A stretch of DNA of 64,000 bases from Nyssa sinensis (taxonomy: Eukaryota > Streptophyta > Magnoliopsida > Cornales > Nyssaceae). A program made the translations under genes and the position numbers. The DNA lies in contig CM018032.1 of assembly GCA_008638375.1 (NCBI GenBank), positions 56,341,882 to 56,405,881 on the forward strand, given 5' to 3'. The notes beneath the pieces were generated by a model that was not told the origin of the DNA, did no database searches, and saw nothing but the letters and a program-made list of their open reading frames with translations. Shown one piece after another: positions 1 through 10,793 of this stretch; the stretch's first letter is position 1, and each line of letters begins with the position of its first letter.

Positions 1-203
1 GTTTTTTTTACTTTGTTAATTACCACATCATCAACTTGTGAACTTAAAAATATAATTTCACAACAGCTACTAACTTAATTACAGAGTATGAATGCAAAAA
101 TAATAACAAATAGGTTATGCATAAATGTTTAAAAAATAGGGAAATAATAGATATAATCTTTGATATTATTTTGCAAAGATATTGTGTAATCATATATTAA
201 AAT

Positions 204-230
204 GGGGTTGGGTTGGGTTGGGTTGGGTTG
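204..230 (+). repeat. Short GGGTT pentamer tract
   Basis: About five tandem GGGTT units lie just upstream of the MYB acceptor site. The unit is one base shorter than the plant telomere repeat, so this is a simple repeat within what is probably an intron and not a telomere remnant. Confidence 0.8.
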
Positions 231-284
231 GCTAAGGGTTTTTGCTAACCTTAACATAAATTTGTATTTACTTTATTTATACAG

Positions 285-762
285 ATGATCACTAATTGCT
301 GGTAGACTTCCTGGAAGAACAGCAAATGATGTTAAGAACTATTGGAGCACTCACCTCCGTAGAAAGATTGTTTCTTACCAGCAACAGCAGCAGCAACAAC
401 AAAAATAACAACAGCAACAACAACATGTGAAATATAGTCCAAAAGATCATATTGTCTCCAAAAATCTAACTCAATTAGAAACTGTAGGTGGGAATGCTAT
501 CCAATCAGTGGGAAATCTCAGTGAGCCAACTTCAATGATGCTGCCATCAGATGAAAATATTTTGTGGTGGAAAAGTTTGTTAGTTGACGAAGAAAGTGAG
601 AAAACAAGCACTAGTTTCATCGGTGAAAAAGTGGAGGCGGCTGAGGAAATTTCTCCAGGAGGAGCAATCGCATTTAATGAGAAAGAATGCCAAAGTGGTT
701 GGGATGACTTTTACTTTGACATGGACAAACTTTGGGATATTGCAAGTGCAGAACCAAAATAA
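285..762 (+). pseudogene. R2R3-MYB transcription factor, last exon, broken
   Basis: After an acceptor (CAG at 282-284) the frame reads the end of the R3 MYB repeat, [19 protein letters not shown], followed by a glutamine-rich stretch and a C-terminus ending in [30 protein letters not shown] is typical of R2R3-MYBs of the anthocyanin (PAP1-like) group, which regulate flavonoid genes in the nucleus. The intron sits where the second intron of this family usually lies, so exons 1 and 2 should be upstream of the window. Two in-frame stops break it: TGA at 286-288, where the family has the first R3 tryptophan of this exon, and TAG-type loss by TAA at 406-408 inside the glutamine run. The open part after the second stop starts at 427 and codes 111 residues. 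Most likely a recent pseudogene; a sequencing error would have to have happened twice. Confidence 0.75.
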
Positions 763-2187
763 TGAAAGTATGTAGTTCTCCCTAAATGAGGTTTATATGT
801 AGTATCTTCTAATCAGATTATATACTTATTGCGGATTAAAATTATCCTTCCCAAAAATTCAACCGAAAAGTAATTTCTCAAATGACATGACTTGTATAAG
901 TGTATACCATTTCATGATTTGTATTCATTGTTTGGGAAATTACTTTCAAAAATAGTTTTTTGGGATGGATAGAATTACTTTATATATAGCTGCATTTTTA
1001 GTTGCTACTTAGTACTATTGTACTGTGTCTTAGGGGTGGAAAAAAAAGAACTTTTTTCTTATTCTCACTTTCTTTTAATGGGATATTAATTACCCAAGAA
1101 ATTGAAATTAGTTCATATTGATTACTGAGTATCAAACAACTCTTCCCAATAACCCCCCAAAAAAAGAAAAAATATTCTTATGTAATTTTACTAGAGATCT
1201 CTAAGAATTGAATAAAGTTGCAACCTTGTAGGGCCATTCCATTTGGTCATCGTTAGATCAGTTACAATGTTTAGTTTTAAGCCAAAGCCATTGTAAAACA
1301 ATATGTTAGTGTTTGTATGGCATAAAAAAGGTGGGTAGGGTGAAGGATTTCATCCTTTTGAACACCACGAGAGAGAGAGAGAGAGAGAGAGCAGTACACA
1401 ACAAGCACGTCTGCACTATTTTGTTTTTACTTAAAATTCCCTAACAAAAAGCACCCAAAAAAAAAAAAAAACTTATTTGTGCTTGATTATTACTTTTCAT
1501 TTGATACTTCATCTCTTCAATATTGAAACAGAAGCTAAATTGTACAGACTGGGAAAAATATATATATATATATATAAATAAATAAATGATAAATAGTAAC
1601 GCAAAAAAAAAAATAAAAAAAAATAAAAAAATAAATAAAAAACGTTAGAAAAGGAGTTGTGTCTAGCGTTAGGGCTAGAGAAAGGCTTAAGGGGTCTTGG
1701 TTTCTAAAAGGATAAAAAGAAAAAGAGAGAAAGAAAGGAGGGGGCGCAACAGGGAAACAAACCAGCGGCAGTGGTGACGCTCAGGCAACCGAGAGAGCGG
1801 CAGAACAGGGGAGAAGGAAAGGGAGAAGAAGAGAGGGAGAGAAAGTCGGTGGAGGAAGGGGCAATATGCAGAAACAGTAGAGAGGAGTATATATGTGCGT
1901 GTGTGTGACGCTGAAGAGGGAAGCTCCGATCGTCGCACAGCCAATCACCAACCAAAACAGAGCTTCGACTTTGTGATTTTCCAGCGATTACCTCTCCTCT
2001 TTCAGCCTCAGATCAGTAGGTAAATTCAAAAGGGAAAACAAGATCTCATGATGGCCAGAACTGCTGCTACGGTTTTGACATTTTGGGTTTTGATGATTGA
2101 TGATTTGTTTAAATTGGGGAGAAAGAGAGTAATGGTGCGGCATGTAGTATGTATATATCTGTGTGTATATATATATATATATATATA
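763..2187. other. Non-coding stretch before the retrotransposon
   Basis: AT-rich DNA with a (GA)11 microsatellite at 1369-1390, A-rich tracts near 1600 and a purine-rich stretch at 1680-1960. The segment 1900-2020 resembles a 5'-UTR exon ending in a plausible donor (AGTAG|GTAAAT near 2018), but no coding exon follows before the retrotransposon begins at 2188. Small open frames here are low-complexity GA/CT-rich and are not called. Confidence 0.5.
1369..1390. repeat. (GA)11 microsatellite
   Basis: Perfect GA dinucleotide repeat. Confidence 0.95.
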
Positions 2188-2759
2188 TGATATACCATAA
2201 AAGAACAGGCCAATCAACACTTGACACGTGTGACCACAATCCGACCTATGCTCAGCCGACATGATTCTCACTCAGTCAATGACTAAAAGCTCAAGCAACC
2301 AAATCATCATATAAGGTCGGAAATGGCCAAACATATATATATCCAGAACAGATCACAGGGTCCAGACCAACACTCCAGAACTCGTCACCGCCTTAGCGGA
2401 TGCCGAGCAGGGAATAAGGAAGCGGTCTTCAACAAGGAAGCAGTCTTCAACAAGGAAACTACCATCTATGGTTATCTCTATGCAAGGTAACTGCAATCTC
2501 TGATGATCAAATCCCTATATTCGTGGCTTCGAATCCTAATCAACTTAGGAAAGCCACGGCTTATAAATTAAACCCTAGAGGTACGCCTTATTTCTTATGC
2601 TCATTCTTTGGCTTTCAATACAGTCTTTCAATTCTTTTACTTACTTAAGCATCGGAGGGGCTACCGCCGGAGCCAATCCGGTGGTCCTCTGATCATCTTT
2701 CTGAGTGTTCTACAGGTCACGGAGTCCATACTTATTGCGAGCCAAAAAGTGCAGCATTA
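2188..2759 (+). repeat. 5' LTR
   Basis: 572 bp, matching 13122-13693 along its full length. It starts TGATATACC and ends GCAGCATTA, where the 3' copy has TCA; the C-to-T change destroyed the usual CA end. A TATA-like TTATAAATTA at 2561-2570 is the best candidate for the element's sense promoter. Confidence 0.95.
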
Positions 2760-2762
2760 GTT

Positions 2763-2780
2763 TGGCGCCGTCTGTGGGAA
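2763..2780 (+). other. Primer binding site
   Basis: TGGCGCCGTCTGTGGGAA lies four bases after the 5' LTR. Sequences beginning TGGCGCC are common tRNA primer sites in plant Ty3/gypsy elements. I did not assign the tRNA. Confidence 0.75.
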
Positions 2781-2838
2781 CGACTAATCTCCAAAGTGCT
2801 CTACTCATAAAACTCATCTCTTTCCCTACCAGAAAACC

Positions 2839-5072
2839 ATGGCACCAAATCTCCGACCACGACAGAATACTCAGAATTCGCAAAACACTCAACGTCAGCC
2901 GCCTGCTCCTCGTACAAAGGGACCAGCGGCCAATCCTATGCAACAAGAGATCGAAGCGATAAAATGACACAATGAACTGGTGCAAGAGCAGTTGCTTGCC
3001 ATCACTAGAACACTGGCGACACTTACGCAGAACCAAGCGGCGGGTTCTCCTAGCCCGCCGGTCAACTTCGTTGCAGGAACGCAACCTCCTGTTGCTGTAG
3101 AGAATGAAGAACTTCATGCGCAGGCTCCAACTAACCAGTTTGGGCACCCCTCAGGCGTTGCTCGCGCTGGCCGAGATCCGCAACCATCAACAGTTCCTGG
3201 CTGGGGAACATCCGCCTTCATTCCCGACTTACATTACCGGAGCACAACTCGAGCCCCAACTCCAAGGGCCTCTGGGGCACACCCGGCACCACAAGAGCCT
3301 CATCATGCAGCACCAATCCCTCCGGTTCGGAATCCTTCTCCGTCCGGAGGGCGTACTCCACCCTACTACCCTGAAGCCGAGGCTGTCAGGCAGGGTTCAC
3401 AAGATATCAGAATCAGAGACCCGTGGAGGGTAGAGGAAATTGTCGAGTCGATGGACCGGACAATTGCCTTGAGAGGACCTCAGAACCCTCCAAAGCAAGA
3501 TGAACTGGCCAGGCTGCTCGAAAGACTGGCCACCCCGTTCACTCACGCCATCATGTCAGAAGAGAGGCCCAGAAAGTTCATGGTGCCCAAGTTCACCCCG
3601 TACGATGGGTCTGGAGATCCAGGAGATCATCTCTCTCATTACCAGCATACGATGGCCCTTCACGGAGCCTCTGATGCTTTCATGTGCCGAACATTCATCA
3701 CCAGCTTGAAGGGAACTGCTCTGAAGTGGTTCCATAACCTCCCACCGAACTCAGTTACCAGCTTTTACGAGCTCGGTAGACAATTCTTGGACAGGTTTAT
3801 GACCAGCAGAAGGCTCAGAAGGGGGCCAGAATTCCTACTGAACGTCAAGTAGACCAGGGAGGAATCCCTCAGAGCCTACATTGTGCGCTTCAACACCGAA
3901 CTCACGGAGATCACTGACTGCAGCTCGAAATTCCTTGTAGCAGCCCTGACTGCCGGGCTTGCCCAAGGGGGGTTCAGAGATTCCTTGACAAAGAGCCCTC
4001 CAACCGATATGGCGGCATTAATGGATCGGGCCAGAAAATACATCAACCTGGAAGAAGCCAACCGCACGCCCCAGAAGGGCAGAGATCAGACTCAGAGGGA
4101 CAATCCAAAGCAGGAGGACCACAAGAAGGAGGATCACAGAAGAGACTCCAACAAAAAGAGGGCCAGGAGCCCAGAAAAAATAGCAGCTCCCAGAGCCGTA
4201 TACAACTCCAGACCGAGGGAGTTCACCAACTTCACTCCTCTGAACACCACACCGAACTAGGTACTCTGGCAGATCCGAGATCGGGAGAACCTGAGGTGGC
4301 CAGAACCAATCAAGGGAGATCCCAGCCTGCGGGACCAAAGTAAGTATTGTAATTTCCATAAAGATCATGGACATACAACTAACACATGCAGGACCCTCCG
4401 ATATGAGATAGAGCAGCTCATAAAGAAGGGGCGTCTTTGGGAGTTCGCCAAGCAGGACGGAAGGCAAAACCCCCAAGAAGACAAGTCTCAGCAGCGGCCC
4501 GACCAGAGGCCCGAACAGAGGCAGGAGCAGAGGGAGGGACGAAACGAGCCCTAGAGGCAGAACAATCATGTCATCTACGTCCTCCATGCTGACTCCCCTA
4601 TCACAGGAATGTCCAACAGGGCAAGAAAGAGATATGCTCGGGAGGCCAGAGCCTCCCCGAACGTAGTACAGATCTCCAATGTCGAAAAGAGGCTCAAGCC
4701 AGCACCGGAGATCCAATTCACCGAGCAAGATCTAGCAGGGGTACACTGCCTTCATAATGATGCCCTTGTAATCACCCTCAGAATCGCCAACTTCGAGACC
4801 AGGAGAGTCCTGGTCGATACTGGCAGCTCCGTTAACATACTGTTCTATAAACCGCTCACACAGATGGGGATAGACCACGACAACGTCAAGCCCACCACTG
4901 CCGTGATGGCAGCTTTTGATGGCAACCTCAGCACCCCATTAGGGAGAGTCGACCTTCCTACCACTGTAGGAGAAGGTGAAGGGCAGAAGACCACCATCTC
5001 GGAGTACATGGTGTTAAACATGAAGTCCCCCTACAACGTCATAATTGGGAGACCCTGGTTACATCAGATAGG
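2839..5072 (+). pseudogene. Retrotransposon gag and protease region, with stops
   Basis: The frame opens at ATG 2839 and runs to about 5072. The first part is proline- and glutamine-rich. A retrotransposon gag domain follows (FTPYDGSGDPGDHLSHYQ, then ALKWFHNLPPNSVTSFYEL, about 3580-4060). A zinc knuckle of the form C-x2-H-x4-GH-x4-C lies near 4345-4392, and an aspartic protease active site LVDTGSSVNILF near 4810-4845. Gag would package element RNA and the protease would mature the polyprotein. In-frame stops occur at 2965 (TGA), 3850, 4258 and 4552 (TAG). A one-base deletion near 5072 moves the frame. Apart from these changes the frame is well preserved. Confidence 0.9.
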
Positions 5073-8000
5073 GCAGTCACTTCGACCCTCCATCAGTGTC
5101 TGAAGTACGTCCACAACCAGAGCGTTCACTCCGTCAGAGGGTGTCAACCAACCTCCCGGGAGTGCCACGCTATTGCCCTCAAAGAAAAAGCTCCTAAATA
5201 GCAATTACAGCACACTCGGGATTGTGCAGATCTGGTATTCACTCACTCTCCCGAGATGGAGGATTGCCCATCCGGCATTGAAGAACCCCTGAGCCCAAGG
5301 GGGCGCGACAGCCGAGCCAAACCTGTTGGCGAGCCCATTAAAGTACTGGTCAGTTCAGAAGCAGAGGGGCATTACCTATACATCGACCCAGACCTAACAC
5401 ATACCGAGCAGGAAAAAATAGTCAGGTTCTTGAAAGACAACCTCTCTATCTTTGCTTGGGAGACCAGAGACATGGAGGGAATAGATCCCAACCTTATAAC
5501 TCACAAACTAATGGTGGATCCAGATCACCCGCCAGTCAGACAGAAGAGGAGGCCAATTGCTCCTGAACGGCATCGGATTATAAACGAAGAAGTCCAAAGG
5601 TTGCTAGATGCCAGGATGATACGGGAAGTGTTCTATCCTATTGGCTAGCCAACACCGTGCTTGTCAAGAAGAAGAACGGCAAGTGGAGAGTCTGCGTTGA
5701 TTATACAGATCTCAACAAGGCATGCCCCAAGGACAGCTTTCCACTGCCAAGAATAGATCAACTGGTTGATGCCACTGCAGGGCATGAGCTCATGAGTTTC
5801 ATGGATGCCTACTCTAGATACAACCAGATCCAGATGTACCCTCCAGATCAAGAGAAGACTGCCTTCATAATCGAAAGAGGACTCTACTGCTACAGAGTGA
5901 TGCCTTTCGGTTTGAAGAATGCTGAAGCCACTTACCAGCGGCTGGTGAACAAAATGTTCAGCCCACTGCTCGGCAGCACCATGGAGGTATACATCGACGA
6001 TATGCTGGTAAAGAGTCTTCAGAAAGGCAGCCACCTCCAGCACTTAGCCCAGACCTTCGATATCCTCAGACAACACAAGATGAAGCTCAACCCCTCGAAA
6101 TGTACCTTCGGAGTTACGAAGGAAAAATTCTTAGGATACATTGTCTCTCAACGAGGTATCGAAGCGGACCCCACTCAGATCCAAGCCCTAATTGGGCTAA
6201 AGTCGCCAAAAACCAGAAAGGAAATCCAAGCGCTGAATGGCAGAATTGCGGCCCTGAGCAGATTTATATCCAAGTCCACTGATCGCTGCCTACCTTTCTT
6301 CAAAGCTCTGAAGGGCAGCAAAGCTCTGCAGTGGACGGAAGACAGCGAGAAATCCTTTCAAGAACTAAAGGAGTATCTAGCCTCTCCAGAGCTCCTGTCA
6401 AAACCAGTACAAGGAGAAAAGCTACTCATGTACCTTGCGATTTTCGAAAACGCGATCAGCTCCGCATTGATCAGACAGGACAGAGGAGCACAGAGGCCTA
6501 TTTTCTATGTCAGTAGGGCACTACTTGACACAGAAAAAAGATACCCAGAAGTAGAGAAACTGGACTATGCCTTGGTCATATCAGCTCGAAAGCTTCGACC
6601 TTATTTCCAGGCCCATCCAATCGAGATCCCAACTGCCTATCCTCTGAAGTCAATACTGAGGAAGCTTGAGGTATCGGGAAGATTGGTGAAGTGGTCTGTG
6701 GAGCTAGGGGAGTTTGACATATCATATGTACCCCAAAACTCCATCAAAGGGCAGGCCTTAGCTGATTTCGTAGCCGAGTTCACCCCGACACTTCAGAACA
6801 AAAAACAAGTCACCGAAACTTCGGGAACCTGGCTGCTGTACATTGATGGATCGTCAACCGATCAAGGCTCAGGGGTAGGCCTGGTGCTACAGTCCCCTGA
6901 TGGGCTCACGTCAGAAAAAGCAGTCAGCCTAGGATTCAAAGCTTCTAATAACGAAGCCGAATATGAAGCCCTAATCTTAGGCATGAAACTTGCCTTGGAA
7001 TGCGAGGCTCAGAACCTCGATGTCTTCTCTGACTCCCAACTAGTAGTAAGCCAGGTCTTGGGAGAATTTGCCATTAAAGATAACAGGATGCTCCGGTACT
7101 CCGAACTGGTAAACCACTTGAAGCATTCCTTCCAAACATTCACTATCCAGAAAATTGAGAGAAGCCAGAATTACAGAGCAGATGCTCTGGCTAACATGGC
7201 CTCCCGCCTCAAGTCTGAAGCAGACTCCACAATCAAAATCTCCTTTCAGCCAGGATCCAGCATTGAGGAAGCACCAGTTGCTCAAATTGATGAACAGCCC
7301 CAGAACTGGATGACTCCAATCCTCCAGTACCTAAGATCCGGGCTCCTCCCAGAGGATAAAAATAAAGCCAGGAGAATCTGAATCAGAGCAGCTCGGTACG
7401 TAATCCTGAACAACAAGCTTTACAGAAGGTCGTATTCTCAACCTCTGTTAAAATGCTTGGCTCCAGACGAGTCACAATATGTCTTGGCTGAAATACATGA
7501 CGGAATCTGCGGGAATCATAATGGGGGCAGAACTATAGCCCACCGAGCTCTATCACAGGGTTACTACTGGCCTGGCATGCTAAAGCAGGCAAAAGAGTAT
7601 GTTCGGAAGTGCGACAAATGCCAGAGATTTGCGCCGTACCAACATCAGCCTCATCATGAGCTTATCCCGATTCCTAGCCCTTGGCCCTTTGCTCAGTGGG
7701 GGATGGACATCGTGGGTCCATTACCGAGGGCCCCTCCGAACAGAAAATACCTCTTGATGGCCATCGACTATTTTTCTAAATGGGCCGAAGCCGAGCCTTT
7801 AACACATATCACAGAAAAGGAAGTTGAGAGCTTCACCTGGAAGAACATTGTGTGCAGGCTCGGCATACCACGTGTAATTATCTCAGACAATGGGACACAA
7901 TTCACTGGTAAAGGCTTCAAGGCATTCTGCGAAAATCTCAACATCAGGCAACACTTTGCCTCTCCAGGCCATCCACAGGCAAACGGGCAAGCAGAGGTCA

Positions 8001-8542
8001 CCAACCGAACAATCCTTGACGGGTTAAAGAAGAGGTTGGAACAAGCCAAAGGAAAGTAGGCAGAAGAACTCCCTGGGGTTCTTTGGGCCTACAGAACAAC
8101 CAGAAGAACTCCCACCTCTGAAACTCCCTTCTCACTAGCCTATGGAACAGAAGCAGTAATTCCGGTTGAAATCGGTATGCCAACCCTGAGGACTGAGGCC
8201 TTCGAGCAAGAATCCAATGATTGGCAGCTAATGGAAAACTTGGATTTGCTAGAAGAGATAAGGGATCAGGCCAGCATCAGAATGGAGGCCTATCAACAGA
8301 GAATGGTCAACAAATCCAAGGTAGGACTCAAGACGGTCAGCTTTCAAGTTGGAGACTTCGTCTTAAGAAGAGTCTTTCAAAACACCAAGGATCCCACCAT
8401 GGGAAAGTTGTCGCCAAACTAGGAAGGCCCCTACAAAGTAACAAAGGTTGTTCGACCTACCACCTACTGGCTAGAAGACATGACTGGGAAGCCTGTTCCT
8501 AGGCCATGGAATGTGGAACACTTACGGAAGTATTATCAGTAG
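5073..8542 (+). pseudogene. Retrotransposon pol: RT, two RNase H domains, integrase; with stops
   Basis: From 5073 the frame carries a linker, a stop at 5199 (TAG, which might be a natural boundary) and the start of RT (about 5340-5645). A one-base deletion near 5640 then shifts to the frame used to 8542. RT shows the catalytic YIDDMLVKS at about 5990. RNase H follows with PIFYVSRALLDTEKRYPEVE. A second RNase H domain begins at about 6835 (LLYIDGSSTDQGSGVGLVL, with NNEAEYEAL and DSQLVVSQV). Integrase has the zinc-binding H-H-C-C (7490-7625), the core with MDIVGPLP and ISDNGTQF, and a C-terminal region ending at the stop 8540-8542. In-frame stops are TGA 7379, TAG 8057 and TAG 8420; the last two sit where integrases have tryptophan. 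It would copy and integrate the element but cannot be made intact from this copy. Confidence 0.93.
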
Positions 8543-8574
8543 AGAGGTTTTCTTTTACTTCCATAAAATGTTCA

Positions 8575-8983
8575 TCTATCAATGCACAGGCCTCTAGAGC
8601 CTGGTCCATAAATGTACAAGTTTCAACACTTGGTCCATCTATCAATGCACAGGCCTCCAGAGCCTGGTCCATAAATGTACAAGTTTCAACACTTGGTCCA
8701 TCTATTAATGCACAGGCCTCCAGAGCCTGGTCCATAAATGTACAAGTTTCAACACTTGGTCCATCTATTAATGCACAAGCCTCTAGAGCCTGGTCCATAA
8801 ATGTACAAGTTTCAACACTTGGTCCGTCTATCAATGCACAGGCCTCCAGAGCCTGGTCCATAAATGTACAAGTTTCAACACTTGGTCCATCTATTAATGC
8901 ACAGGCCTCCAGAGCCTGGTCCATAAATGTACAAATCTCAGTACTTGGTCCATCTATAATGCACAGGCCTTCCGAGCCTGGTT
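8575..8983. repeat. 63-bp minisatellite, six full copies plus a partial one
   Basis: Units begin at 8575, 8638, 8701, 8764, 8827, 8890 and, partially, 8953. Each 63-bp unit is itself a degenerate dimer in which GGTCCAT occurs twice. Because 63 is a multiple of three and no unit contains a stop in the relevant frames, the array is open on both strands: plus 8506-9084 repeats SINAQASRAWSINVQV, and minus 8999-8499 repeats CTFMDQALEACALIDGPS. It lies just after pol in the retrotransposon spacer. I do not call either frame a gene. Confidence 0.95.
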
Positions 8984-9330
8984 CGTCTTCGATTAGCAAA
9001 CTCTATGATCCAGTCCATCCAAAGACGGAAGTCCCAGACATCTACAAACTAAAGTTTCTTAGATCGGAACACCTCAAAATCTGATATCTATATTATTTGG
9101 CTTATCTGTCAAACAAACAACAAGTACTATGGTACCGATCAGAAGTAAAAAAACTTTGATTCAAGCATTTTTCTAAAGTTTCTTTGATTCACTCTCAGAA
9201 CATGCAGAAGTGCACGAGAAAGTATTTTAACTACAGAAAAGCACAATCGAATACGAAGACATCAGATCTGAGAAAAAGAGATTCAATTTTATTGATAAAC
9301 CAGAAGGTTTACATCAGTACAAACACATCA

Positions 9331-9390
9331 TTACAGAATCTATTACAGAAGCTATTACAGAATCTATTACAGAAGCTATTTCAGAAGCTA
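9331..9390. repeat. 12-bp tandem repeat, five copies
   Basis: Five near-perfect copies of TTACAGAAKCTA in the retrotransposon spacer, alternating AATCTA and AAGCTA. Confidence 0.85.
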
Positions 9391-9791
9391 CAATTCTCAA
9401 CATGTTGGCTTTCCCTCACGAGATGATAAAAGGGCACAGGATCCACAACTTCCATTACCGCCGCCGCCGGCTCCATTTGAAAGGAAGGGGCCCTGAACCC
9501 CAGTCTGCATCAAAGAGCGCCCAGGCCATTTCATCATCATCATCATCAACTCCATGACCAACGGATGATGAGGGCTCTGGGCCTCAGGAGACTTTTCATT
9601 CTCCACCTTTGTAATCGGTATAACACCCCAGCAGATTGAAGCAAGAGTCTCTGCCAAGTCACAAGGGAGAGGAGGCAGCCCACATTCATCTCCCTCAAAG
9701 CAGTTGTCACACCCCAGCCGATTGGAGCAAGGATCTCTGACGAGACGTAAGGAAGAGGAGGCAACTCACCCTCGTTTTCATCACCAACGCT

Positions 9792-10073
9792 CTAGGCCTC
9801 GGTTGAATCAGGGAAGGGCCACCACCAATCGGAGGAATCTCGACCGGATGCCAGAGGAAACAAGAAGACTTGTACCTTCTTCAATCCTTCCTTGGAGACT
9901 GAAAATAGGGGAAGGTTAACTCTCGACCACAGTTTAATCATTCCTAACTCAGGCAAGGAATCACCCATCATCTCCGGGCGAGTGACAAAACTCCGGCAGC
10001 GTATGAAGTCTCTCTCACAAGGGGACAATTTGAAATCAAAAGGTTGAGCGCAACTATGTGCCCTCGTTTCCAT
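9792..10073 (-). CDS. Antisense open frame in retrotransposon spacer, unknown
   Basis: A 93-residue minus-strand frame inside the retrotransposon. I recognise no domain. A TATA-like TATATAAA (minus strand, 10080-10073) abuts its first ATG, so a transcript from that box would start downstream and use a later ATG, for example the MMGDSLPELG start near 9970. Just downstream on the same strand (about 9610-9765) a short segment containing GGCTGGGGTGT or CTGCTGGGGTGT is duplicated. It may be a decayed second antisense gene or chance. Confidence 0.3.
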   Translation of the reverse strand: METRAHSCAQPFDFKLSPCERDFIRCRSFVTRPEMMGDSLPELGMIKLWSRVNLPLFSVSKEGLKKVQVFLFPLASGRDSSDWWWPFPDSTEA

Positions 10074-10080
10074 TTATATA
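10073..10080 (-). promoter_or_regulatory. Candidate antisense TATA box
   Basis: TATATAAA on the minus strand, in a good position to drive an antisense transcript across 10050-9400. There is no direct evidence of use. Confidence 0.3.
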
Positions 10081-10793
10081 GACCCTTGAAGTCCAAGAGC
10101 CACCCAACTGAACCGTCGCAACAGTGAAAAAGAGAGTGGCCTCGAAATCCTAAACGACGGTCGAATAAATAAACAGTGCATTAAATATGCCGCTTCGATA
10201 TACCAAGAGACAGGGTACAGAACTCTCTAAACAGAGACCACAATCCAGCACTGAAGCTCCCGAATCGGCAGGGAGGGGAACAAAGTCTAATTGTACAGAC
10301 CCCCTATTCAAGATTCAGATCTTCCAGTCTTAACTATTTTATGACAGGCCAAGTCATATGACAAAGCCCAAACAGCTCGGATATATCCCAATCCTGAGTA
10401 CTCGGCATACCAAGCATCATAACGACAAGCACAAGCTGCCTGGTTATCTTCACAAGCTCTTGATTCAGAGCAGTCTACCTTAAAAGATCTACAGGAGTCT
10501 ACTCCCACTCTATCAGGCTCTGTCTATCTGATTATATTTATTTTCTTGTCTTATTATAATGAGACAGTTGAAATTAATCTACATTCCCTATTCAGTAACG
10601 AGTATCGAAGTTCGAAAAGCGACTATTGATTGCTGAACAGTTGATCTAACATGCAAGAGGCTCAGAGCAGCCACACTTACACAGAAGGGAAGAACACAAG
10701 AAGAATTTGAAGGAAAATTAATTTTATTGATCGGAAGTATACGCCCATTACAGCAAATAGCAAAAACAAAAGGAGATAAAAACCCATAGAGCC

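Noticed and set aside
204..230. Interstitial telomere repeat
   Set aside because: The unit is GGGTT, not the plant TTTAGGG heptamer.
1687..2271. Four minus-strand frames of 81-85 residues
   Set aside because: They arise from GA- and AT-rich sequence and one runs into the LTR; no recognisable protein.
3850..8422. Retrotransposon stop codons as programmed readthrough sites
   Set aside because: There are too many, spread over gag, RT-RNase H and integrase, and they fall at conserved sense codons; decay explains them better.
8499..9084. Long open frames on both strands through the minisatellite as protein genes
   Set aside because: They follow automatically from a 63-bp unit without stops; no domain, promoter or codon bias supports either.
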